From assembly GCA_023411225.1 (NCBI GenBank), contig JAEYPA010000042.1:1-15797 (forward strand): a stretch of DNA of 15,797 bases, in the 5' to 3' direction. Under the pieces are notes generated by a model. That model was not told the DNA's origin and did not search any database. It saw only the letters and a list, made by a program, of their open reading frames with translations. The stretch is from Bacillota bacterium (GTDB lineage: Bacteria > Bacillota > Clostridia > Lachnospirales > Lachnospiraceae). Each line of letters starts with the position of its first letter. Positions within the stretch are counted from its first letter, which is position 1. The position numbers were made by a program, and so were the translations under genes. Positions 6,705-13,900 of the stretch are shown piece after piece.

Positions 6705-6821
6705 TATAGCTGCCGAAGACAGTAGGTGCCGCAAGGCATAAGTTGAAAACGCCTACCGAGGAAATATAAGAGATTCATGTATGAACTTATAGAACCTTGC
6801 TGTCTTACAGCAAGGTTTTTT
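6705..6821 (+). promoter_or_regulatory. L10 leader RNA (rplJ autoregulatory leader)
   Basis: The segment carries the conserved CCGAAGACAG and CCTACCGAGG sequences that I associate with the L10 leader family, the binding site for the L10-(L12)n complex. The binding stem pairs GTAGGTG (6722-6728) with CGCCTAC (6750-6756), and inside it TGCC-GCAA-GGCA (6727-6738) forms a GNRA-capped hairpin. A competing helix can form from GCAAGG plus ATAAGTT (6731-6736 and 6738-6744) with AACTTAT plus CCTTGC (6784-6790 and 6795-6800); it would block both the binding stem and the terminator at 6793-6821, so it is a good antiterminator candidate. In this model excess L10 favours termination and lowers rplJL expression, as described for B. 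subtilis. Confidence 0.88.
6793..6821 (+). terminator. Intrinsic terminator inside the L10 leader
   Basis: AACCTTGCTG (6793-6802) pairs perfectly with CAGCAAGGTT (6808-6817) across a five-base loop, and the T tract runs from 6816 to 6821. Its place between the L10-binding stem and rplJ marks it as the regulated attenuator of the leader, not as the end of an upstream gene, though it would also catch read-through from the kdg-like operon. Confidence 0.9.
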
Positions 6822-6860
6822 CATGAAGAAACTTTGTTTCATATTATAGCGGCGGTGCCT

Positions 6861-6878
6861 TGGCTGAGGTTTCAGCCA
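6861..6878 (+). other. Hairpin just upstream of the rplJ ribosome binding site
   Basis: TGGCTGA (6861-6867) and TCAGCCA (6872-6878) form a perfect 7-bp stem with a four-base GGTT loop. There is no T tract, so it is not a terminator. It ends ten bases before AAGGAGG at 6888-6894 and may influence rplJ translation or mRNA stability; that role is inferred. Confidence 0.55.
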
Positions 6879-6903
6879 CCATTCTATAAGGAGGTACAGC
6901 ATA

Positions 6904-7392
6904 ATGGCAAAGGTAGAATTAAAACAACCTATTGTAGACGAGATTAAAGAGTTCGCTTCTAAAGCGCAATCCGCAGTTATTGTTGACTATCGTGGTTTAA
7001 CAGTAGAGCAGGATACTGCTATGCGTAAGAAATTAAGAGAAGCTGGTGTTGTATACAAAGTATACAAAAACACTATGCTTAAGAGAGCTTTCGAAGGTAC
7101 TGATTTCGCTCAATTAGACGCTACATTAGAAGGACCTACAGCAATTGCATTTGGTATTGAAGATGCAACAGCTCCAGCTAGAGTTCTTAACGAAGTAGCA
7201 AAAGGAAATGACAAACTGGAATTTAAGGGTGCAGTAGTAGAAGGAATCTTCTATGATGCTAATGGCGTTAAAGTTATTGCAAACATTCCTTCCAGGGAAG
7301 TTCTTATTTCCAAATTACTTGGAAGCTTACAATCTCCTATTACAAACTTTGCAAGAGTTCTTAATCAGATTGCTGAGAGCAAAGAAGCGTAA
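6904..7392 (+). CDS. rplJ: 50S ribosomal protein L10
   Basis: This 162-residue protein is the L10 base of the ribosomal stalk, which binds 23S rRNA and carries the L7/L12 dimers that recruit translation factors; free L10-L12 complex also binds its own leader. Recognisable features are the N-terminal KQPIVDEIKEFASKAQSAVIVDYRGL pattern (described here by its start, residue 8, and end, residue 32), the YKVYKNTMLKRA segment near 56-67, the GPTAIAFG segment, and the C-terminal helix NFARVLNQIAESKEA that docks L7/L12. AAGGAGG at 6888-6894 sets the ATG. Codon use is that of a highly expressed gene. rplL follows after 97 bases. The usual upstream neighbours rplK and rplA are missing here; a sugar-acid operon lies in their place. 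Confidence 0.97.
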   Translation: MAKVELKQPIVDEIKEFASKAQSAVIVDYRGLTVEQDTAMRKKLREAGVVYKVYKNTMLKRAFEGTDFAQLDATLEGPTAIAFGIEDATAPARVLNEVAKGNDKLEFKGAVVEGIFYDANGVKVIANIPSREVLISKLLGSLQSPITNFARVLNQIAESKEA

Positions 7393-7489
7393 GATCGGTT
7401 GTAACCTAGACAGACAGGCGTATGCCTAAGATAGTAACAAGGACAAGGTCCGTATAATTCATTTAAAATTTAATTGGAGGTAATTAATA

Positions 7490-7855
7490 ATGACAACTCA
7501 AGAATTTATCGAAGCTATTAAGAGCTTAACAGTATTAGAATTAAACGATTTAGTAAAAGCATGTGAAGAAGAATTTGGTGTTTCCGCTGCTGCTGGTGTA
7601 GTAGTAGCTGCTGCTGCAGACGCTGGTGCTGCTGTAGAAGAAAAAACTGAATTTGATGTAGAGTTAACAGAAGTTGGCCCTAACAAAGTTAAAGTTATCA
7701 AAGTTGTTCGTGAGATTACAGGCTTAGGTTTAAAAGAAGCTAAAGAAGTAGTTGATGGAGCTCCTAAGGTAGTTAAAGAAGCAGCTGCTAAAGAAGAAGC
7801 TGAAGAAATCAAAACTAAACTTGAAGCTGAAGGCGCTAAAGTTACTCTTAAATAA
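7490..7855 (+). CDS. rplL: 50S ribosomal protein L7/L12
   Basis: This 121-residue acidic protein is the stalk protein L7/L12, which binds L10 as dimers and stimulates the GTPases of translation. The N-terminal dimerisation domain (about 1-32), an Ala-rich flexible hinge (about 33-50, VSAAAGVVVAAAADAG) and the C-terminal factor-binding domain are all visible; the latter starts near EFDVEL and contains the conserved KVIKVVREITGLGLKEAK run and VDGAPK. Length is typical. TTGGAGG at 7474-7480 sets the start. The rplJ-rplL spacer has two small hairpins, AGGC-GTAT-GCCT (about 7416-7427) and GGAC-AAG-GTCC (7441-7451), with no T tract. A strong terminator follows 46 bases after the stop, so the transcript does not normally run on to rpoB. 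Confidence 0.97.
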   Translation: MTTQEFIEAIKSLTVLELNDLVKACEEEFGVSAAAGVVVAAAADAGAAVEEKTEFDVELTEVGPNKVKVIKVVREITGLGLKEAKEVVDGAPKVVKEAAAKEEAEEIKTKLEAEGAKVTLK

Positions 7856-7901
7856 TTTAGAGTTTGTTATAAAAGAGCCAGGAAGTTTATTTATGAATAA
7901 T

Positions 7902-7949
7902 AAAAGAGTTCGTATTCGATGTTACCATCGGTATACGGACTCTTTTTTT
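7902..7949 (+). terminator. Strong intrinsic terminator after rplL
   Basis: The arm 7902-7921 pairs with 7926-7946 over about 19 base pairs, with a TTAC loop, two G-T pairs in the lower and upper stem and one bulged T, followed by a T tract to 7949. It is unusually long. It should separate rplJL transcription from the regulator gene and from rpoB. Confidence 0.92.
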
Positions 7950-8017
7950 ATTGGATGGGAAGCAGAGGGAAATGACAAAGTTGCTTTTGTTTTTAGTAGA
8001 TTATACATAGATTATCA

Positions 8018-8046
8018 TTGATAATATATTTATAATAATGTAATAT
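8018..8046 (+). promoter_or_regulatory. Candidate promoter of the MalT-like regulator
   Basis: TTGATA at 8018-8023 and TAATAT at 8041-8046 have a 17-base spacer. The region is very AT-rich, so other -10-like hexamers occur (for example TATAAT at 8031-8036, without a fitting -35). The start would be near 8053, leaving about 55 bases of leader. Confidence 0.5.
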
Positions 8047-8108
8047 TTTAGATAACATACATACTATTAATCGAATAATAAAGTATCATAGGAAGGAAGA
8101 GATAAAGA

Positions 8109-10532
8109 ATGAGGCACAGTCTATTTATTCCTCCAAAATTGAATAACGAAATATATATAAGTGACCGTATTTTGGGTATACTGGACAAAAGCATTAAACT
8201 ATATAATGCAACGTTCATACAAGGGATAACTGGCCTTGGGAAAACAAGCCTGGTTGTAAAATGGATGACACATCGTAAATTGTCGAACCAATACAACATT
8301 TATTGGGTAGATTGTAATGAGAGTTCGGAAAAGTTAATGATTACTTTAAAGGATGCTATAAACAAGGAGCAGGATTCTGTATTGGTGATTTGGGATCATT
8401 ATGAGAAGGTTGCTTTTGGTCCTTTAGATAAATATATAGTGGATATAAATAAGAGTCTTCCTCCTGATTCTAGAATTTGTTTTATTACAAAGGGAAGGAT
8501 TCCTGATTGTGTCACTGATGAGATTACGGTACAACGAATGAACTTAATCTCATGTATTAATCTGATGTTCAATACGAATGAGATTCGTCAGTATATTAAT
8601 GTATTCAAACATTGTAATTTAGAGATGGATAGCTTTGTTATGCCAACCCAAATCTTTGCAATGCCGATCTTGTTAGATCTTATGGTAGTTCAGTATGAGA
8701 AGTATGGAAGAACTTATCCGGAATTGATAGAACATGTACAAGAGCAGTTAATATGGCATTTAAAAGCTGCAGTAGTTGATTATTGGACAGAGGAAGAGTT
8801 TGAAATAATAAAAAAGGTATACCCTTTTAAAGAGATTAATGAGGATGTTATTCGTATAATCTACGGAGATAATGACAAATACCTCCTACTTACGGCATTT
8901 GCTAATAAGAATTGCTTTCTTGTCAAGGATGAGAGAGGTAATTTGGTCTTTACAAAATTTATAAAAAACCTTTTAGAGAGATTGTTTTCTGTGTTATTGG
9001 ATAGAGAGGAATATATAAATGTGAACAAGGAGGCGATTCGTTACTATGAAGGTAAGAAGGATTATGCGAGTGTGACAGCACTTAATATTAAGATAGGGGC
9101 ATATGAAGAAGCAACACGCTCCTTGTTAAAATTACAAAAAACTACTGATAATCATAAATTCCAAGCTCAGTATGTGAAATATTATAATAGTATTCCAGAA
9201 GAGTTTATTAGGAGAAGTGCAGAGGCAATTTTTTGGAAGATAATAAATAGTCTTGTACAATTTGATATGACTGGTTTTGCCAAATGGTATGAGGCTTTTA
9301 TGCACAAGTATACCACTTCTGATCTGACAGATGCTCAGTGGGTGCACATGGATTTGACGTATGTCTATATTATGCTTATATCCCCTACGACTACAGTAGA
9401 TGAATTTATACATATTGTGAGGAAAAGCGATAAGACGTATACCATGGATCAACTCATTAATAAGATATTTATATATGAAGAAATGGACATGGTGACTTTC
9501 TTACTACTAAGGCGATGGAATTTTGAGGATGGAATAGAACGATTCTTAGATAATCCTATATTAGAACATTATTTAGGAGAACAACTGTATTCTTTGATAA
9601 TGCTTTATTTGGGGATTCGCTATTGCCAGTCATACCGTATGGAAGAGGCGGTAAAGTGTCTTGGAATGGGAGTATGTGGTTGCAGAAAGTACAATATGTA
9701 TGGACCAGGGCTGTTTGGAGAGTTGTTCCTTTTAGATACCCAACGATCTTTTGACATAGATAAGTATGATATATTGGGGAAAAAAGAAGAGATTATAAAG
9801 GTGCATGTAAGTAAAGCAGATTATCTTTATAAATTTGATTCCTTCTATATTAAAATATGGCTCATGCGACGTAATATAGAGAAGATTAATATATGGATAT
9901 CGGAGCAACGAAAAGACTTATACGATACTCATAATCTGGTTAGTTTTAGATATTTCCTACAACATATTAGAGTACAGATTTTAGTAGAAGATTTGTATGA
10001 TGCACAACAAAAACTAGATGCTTTAACTAAAAGTTGTGAGGAGTTTGGTTTTGACACAGATCGAGTTGAATGCTATATATTATATTCAATCATCTACTAT
10101 CGCAAAAATATGCAAGAGCAGGCAATTCGATTCTTTCTCAAGGCATATTTGCTAGCCAAGAAACATGGTTTGAAACAGATTATAATATATGAGGGTGTTG
10201 CAATTCAGCCTATCATATTTGCTGTAGTAAAAAAGCTTCCTAATATAGGTTATGAGAATGAATTCCAGGAGATTCTGATTAAGGTAAATGCCAGAGCGAA
10301 GCATTACCCAAAATATCTTATGCCGTCAGCAAAGCAAAACGATATATTGACAAAGACAGAGATAGAGATGTTATTAGAGCTTAATACAGGGGATACCCTT
10401 ATTCAAATTGCCAAGAGACGCTGTATAAGTTTAAATACAGTGAAACAGCATACCAAAAGTATTTACAGTAAATTAAAAGTAAATAAACGTTCCATGGCGA
10501 TTAGTATTGCCAAGGAACGTGGATTAATATAA
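8109..10532 (+). CDS. MalT-like ATP-dependent LuxR-family transcriptional regulator
   Basis: This 807-residue protein has the build of large MalT/LAL-type regulators (STAND ATPases). The start resembles MalT (FIPPKLNNEIYISDRILG), followed by Walker A GITGLGKT at residues 39-46, a Walker B-like VLVIWD ending at D96, and a sensor-type ITKGR at 126-130. The middle, roughly 300-740, is helical and repeat-like, as expected for the signal-sensing arm. The C-terminal LuxR/GerE helix-turn-helix spans 747-807 (LTKTEIEML, then NTVKQHTKSIYSKLKV). Such proteins normally bind ATP and an inducer, oligomerise, and activate transcription. GGAAGG at 8091-8096 precedes the ATG by 12 bases. Codons are richer in A/T, with many ATA isoleucines, than in the flanking ribosomal and polymerase genes. 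It has its own promoter and terminator. Its signal and targets cannot be told from sequence. Confidence 0.9.
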   Translation: MRHSLFIPPKLNNEIYISDRILGILDKSIKLYNATFIQGITGLGKTSLVVKWMTHRKLSNQYNIYWVDCNESSEKLMITLKDAINKEQDSVLVIWDHYEKVAFGPLDKYIVDINKSLPPDSRICFITKGRIPDCVTDEITVQRMNLISCINLMFNTNEIRQYINVFKHCNLEMDSFVMPTQIFAMPILLDLMVVQYEKYGRTYPELIEHVQEQLIWHLKAAVVDYWTEEEFEIIKKVYPFKEINEDVIRIIYGDNDKYLLLTAFANKNCFLVKDERGNLVFTKFIKNLLERLFSVLLDREEYINVNKEAIRYYEGKKDYASVTALNIKIGAYEEATRSLLKLQKTTDNHKFQAQYVKYYNSIPEEFIRRSAEAIFWKIINSLVQFDMTGFAKWYEAFMHKYTTSDLTDAQWVHMDLTYVYIMLISPTTTVDEFIHIVRKSDKTYTMDQLINKIFIYEEMDMVTFLLLRRWNFEDGIERFLDNPILEHYLGEQLYSLIMLYLGIRYCQSYRMEEAVKCLGMGVCGCRKYNMYGPGLFGELFLLDTQRSFDIDKYDILGKKEEIIKVHVSKADYLYKFDSFYIKIWLMRRNIEKINIWISEQRKDLYDTHNLVSFRYFLQHIRVQILVEDLYDAQQKLDALTKSCEEFGFDTDRVECYILYSIIYYRKNMQEQAIRFFLKAYLLAKKHGLKQIIIYEGVAIQPIIFAVVKKLPNIGYENEFQEILIKVNARAKHYPKYLMPSAKQNDILTKTEIEMLLELNTGDTLIQIAKRRCISLNTVKQHTKSIYSKLKVNKRSMAISIAKERGLI

Positions 10533-10570
10533 ACACCTGCCCTGGATTAGAAGTCTAGGGCAGGTGTTTT
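10532..10570 (+). terminator. Intrinsic terminator after the MalT-like gene
   Basis: AACACCTGCCCT (10532-10543) and AGGGCAGGTGTT (10557-10568) make a perfect 12-bp stem followed by TTTT at 10567-10570. The stem begins on the last base of the stop codon. It closes the regulator unit before the rpoB promoter. Confidence 0.93.
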
Positions 10571-10676
10571 GAATACTATTCTGGTAATATGTGTAGAATA
10601 GGTATAGACAACCTCGAAAGTTCTAAAAAAATATCTTAAAACTGCGTATAAAAACCAAAAAGACGTCAAAAATCAA

Positions 10677-10705
10677 TTGACATCTTGACGGGAATATGTT
10701 AATAT
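10677..10705 (+). promoter_or_regulatory. Promoter of rpoB-rpoC
   Basis: A perfect TTGACA at 10677-10682, a 17-base spacer and TAATAT at 10700-10705, with TG at 10697-10698, make a strong extended -10 promoter. The start would fall near 10711-10713. Its presence between the upstream terminator and rpoB shows that rpoBC is driven separately from rplJL here. Confidence 0.85.
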
Positions 10706-10710
10706 GAAAA

Positions 10711-10949
10711 ATGCACTATTGTGGTGTCGTATGCAATAAAATACCTATTAAGTTCATTATAGCATACAGCAGTGAAAAAGAAAAGTCTTTTTATATACAT
10801 TCATAAAACTTCGTTTGAAGCAGCTGATGTGGAAGATGTGTTTTTGGCCGAAAGGCTTTATTTTATGAGAGCGCTGTGAGGTGCAGCATGGTTAGTGCAA
10901 GTATTAGTTTTATAATATAATTACAATAAATTCAAGGGGTGAAACGTTA
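10711..10949 (+). other. Long rpoB 5' leader with several possible hairpins
   Basis: About 240 untranslated bases precede rpoB. Possible pairings are GTATGC (10729-10734) with GCATAC (10762-10767), enclosed by CACT (10714-10717) with AGTG (10771-10774); AAAAAGA-AAAG-TCTTTTT (10775-10792); CTTC-GTTT-GAAG (10809-10820); and GGCC-GAAA-GGCT (about 10846-10857). None matches a leader family I know. A TATAAT at 10911-10916 could be a second start site but has no good -35. AAGGGGTG at 10934-10941 is the rpoB ribosome binding site. Confidence 0.5.
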
Positions 10950-13900
10950 ATGGAAAAGAACAGAATACGTCCCATCAAGGTTGGCAAAGGTGTCAGAATG
11001 AGTTACTCCAGAAAAAAGGAAGTACTCGATATGCCAAACCTTATCGAAGTGCAGACTGATTCTTACAAGTGGTTCTTAGACGAAGGTCTCAATGAAGTAT
11101 TTGATGACATTTCTCCAATCGAAGACTACAATGGACATCTTAGTTTACGCTTTGTAGGTTTTACACTATGTAGAGACGAAGTGAAGTATTCTATCGAAGA
11201 GTGCAAAGAAAGAGATGCGACTTATGCAGCTCCATTAAAAGTGAAGGTTAGACTTCATAATAAGGAAAATGATGAAATTAACGAACATGATATTTTCATG
11301 GGCGAGTTACCTTTAATGACTGATACTGGAACCTTTGTGATTAATGGTGCTGAAAGAGTTATTGTTAGCCAGTTAGTACGTTCCCCTGGTATTTATTATG
11401 CTATAGATCGTGATAAGCTTGGTAAACCAATGTTCTTTTGCACAGTAATTCCTAACAGAGGTGCATGGCTAGAGTATGAGACAGATAGCAATGACATTTT
11501 CTATGTGCGTGTGGATAGGAACAGAAAGGTACCTGTAACAGTATTGTTACGAGCGTTACACGGAAGTAAATTTGACTACAGTGCAGATCCTGAAAAGGGT
11601 TGGAATGTAGATGAAGAAATTGGCTCAGCAACAAATGCTGAGATTCTTGAATTCTTTGGGGAAGAGCCTAAGATTTTAGCTACTCTTCAGAAGGATATAT
11701 CAACTAACTATCAAGAAGGTTTATTTGAACTTTATAAGAAGCTTCGTCCAGGTGAGCCTTTAAGCGTGGAAAGTGCTGAGGCATTACTTAGAAGTATGTT
11801 CTTCGATGCAAGAAGATATGATCTTGCTAAGGTTGGTAGATATAAGTTTAATAAGAAGTTAGCCTTAAAGAATCGTATTACTCATCACAAATTGGCTGAG
11901 GATGTAATCGATGAGACTACAGGAGAAGTAATTGCAGAAGCAGGTACTATCTTAACTGAGGAGATGGCTGCTCAGATTCAGAATTCCGGTATCCCTTATG
12001 TTTTCATAGAATCAGAAGATCGTAAAGTGAAGGTAGTATCCAACCGTATGGTTGATATCGCTCATTACGTTGAGGGAATTGATAAGGCTGAATTAGGAAT
12101 TAAAGAAGACGTATATTATTTTGCATTAAAATATTTACTAGACAAATACACAGATAGAGAAGAATTGATTGCAGCTATTAAATCCAACATACAAAAGTTG
12201 GTTCCTAAGTTTATTACTGTTTGGGATATCTTCGCATCTGTTAACTATAACATGCATCTGGAACACAATATAGGGAATAAGGATGATATTGACCATTTGG
12301 GCAACAGAAGAATTCGTGCGGTTGGTGAGCTGTTACAGTACCAATACAGAATCGGCCTTTCCAGAATGGAAAGAGTTGTTCGTGAAAGAATGACTACACA
12401 GGATTTAGAAGGGATTTCTCCTCAATCCTTAATCAATATTAAGCCGGTTACAGCAGCTGTCAAGGAGTTCTTCGGAAGTTCTCAGTTGTCCCAGTTTATG
12501 GATCAGAATAACCCTCTTTCTGAGTTAACTCATAAGAGACGTCTTTCTGCCTTAGGACCTGGTGGTCTTTCCAGAGATCGTGCCGGATTCGAAGTTCGAG
12601 ATGTACACTATTCCCATTATGGTAGAATGTGCCCTATCGAAACTCCTGAAGGTCCTAACATCGGTTTGATTAACTCTCTTGCATCCTATGCAAGAATTAA
12701 TGAATATGGATTTATCGAAGCTCCTTATAGAAAGCTTGATAAGTCAGATCCTAAGAATCCAATTGTAACAGATGAAGTAGTTTATCTGACAGCGGATGAA
12801 GAGGATAAATTCATAGTGGCACAGGCGAACGAAGCTCTTGACAATGATGGTCATTTTGTAAGAAATTCCGTAGCTGGTCGTTTTAGAGAAGAAATCTCTG
12901 AATTTGCGAAATCTGCGGTTGATTTGATGGATGTATCTCCTAAGATGTTGTTCTCCGTTGCTACTGCCATGATTCCTTTCCTTGAAAATGATGATGCCAA
13001 TCGTGCACTTATGGGATCTAACATGCAACGTCAGGCAGTTCCTCTACTACTTACAGAAGCTCCTGTAGTTGGCACTGGTATGGAAACCAAAGCAGCTGTC
13101 GATTCTGGTGACTGTGTAGTTGCTACAGCAGCAGGTAGCATTGAGCGTTCTACAGCTAGTGAGATTGTCATACGTCAGGAAGATGGTACAAAGAAAACTT
13201 ATAAATTAGATAAATTCGTTCGTAGTAACCAAGGCAACTCCATGAACCAGAGACCTATTGTAGATCGAGGAGAGAAGGTTGTGGCAGGACAGGTAATCGC
13301 TGATGGTCCTTGTACCCAGAATGGTGAAATTGCTCTTGGTAAGAACCCATTAATCGGTTTCATGACTTGGGAAGGTTACAACTACGAGGATGCTGTATTA
13401 TTAAGTGAAAGATTAGTGCAGGAAGATGTATATACTTCCGTTCATATCAATGAATATGAGGCAGAGGCCCGTGATACGAAGCTTGGACCAGAAGAGATCA
13501 CTCGCGACGTTCCAGGTGTAGGTGATGATGCTCTTAAAGATCTTGACGAAAGAGGTATTATTAGAATCGGAGCTGAAGTACGTGCCGGAGATATCTTAGT
13601 AGGTAAGGTAACTCCTAAGGGAGAGACAGAACTTACTGCTGAAGAACGTCTTCTTCGTGCAATCTTTGGCGAAAAAGCACGTGAAGTAAGAGATACTTCT
13701 CTTCGTGTTCCTCATGGTGAATTTGGTATTATTATTGATGCCAAAGTATTTACAAGAGAAAATGGAGATGAGTTATCTCCAGGTGTTAACCAGACAGTTC
13801 GTATCTATATCGCCCAGAAGAGAAAGATTCAAGTTGGTGATAAGATGGCTGGTCGTCATGGTAACAAGGGTGTTGTTTCCCGTGTATTACCAGTAGAAGA

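Noticed and set aside
7498..7812. 104-codon reverse-strand ORF opposite rplL
   Set aside because: It is a shadow of the Ala/Glu-rich rplL codons, with no family resemblance.
7821..8021. 66-codon forward ORF overlapping the end of rplL
   Set aside because: It runs in another frame through the rplL end and straight across the terminator hairpin, so its sequence is explained by those features.
7950..8108. Insertion sequence or target-site repeats flanking the MalT-like gene
   Set aside because: I compared the bases after the rplL terminator with those after 10570 and saw no matching direct or inverted ends, and there is no transposase or integrase.
10911..10916. Second possible rpoB -10 (TATAAT)
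   Set aside because: The hexamer is perfect, but the -35 position reads ATGGTT and the region is AT-rich; the promoter at 10677-10705 is far better.
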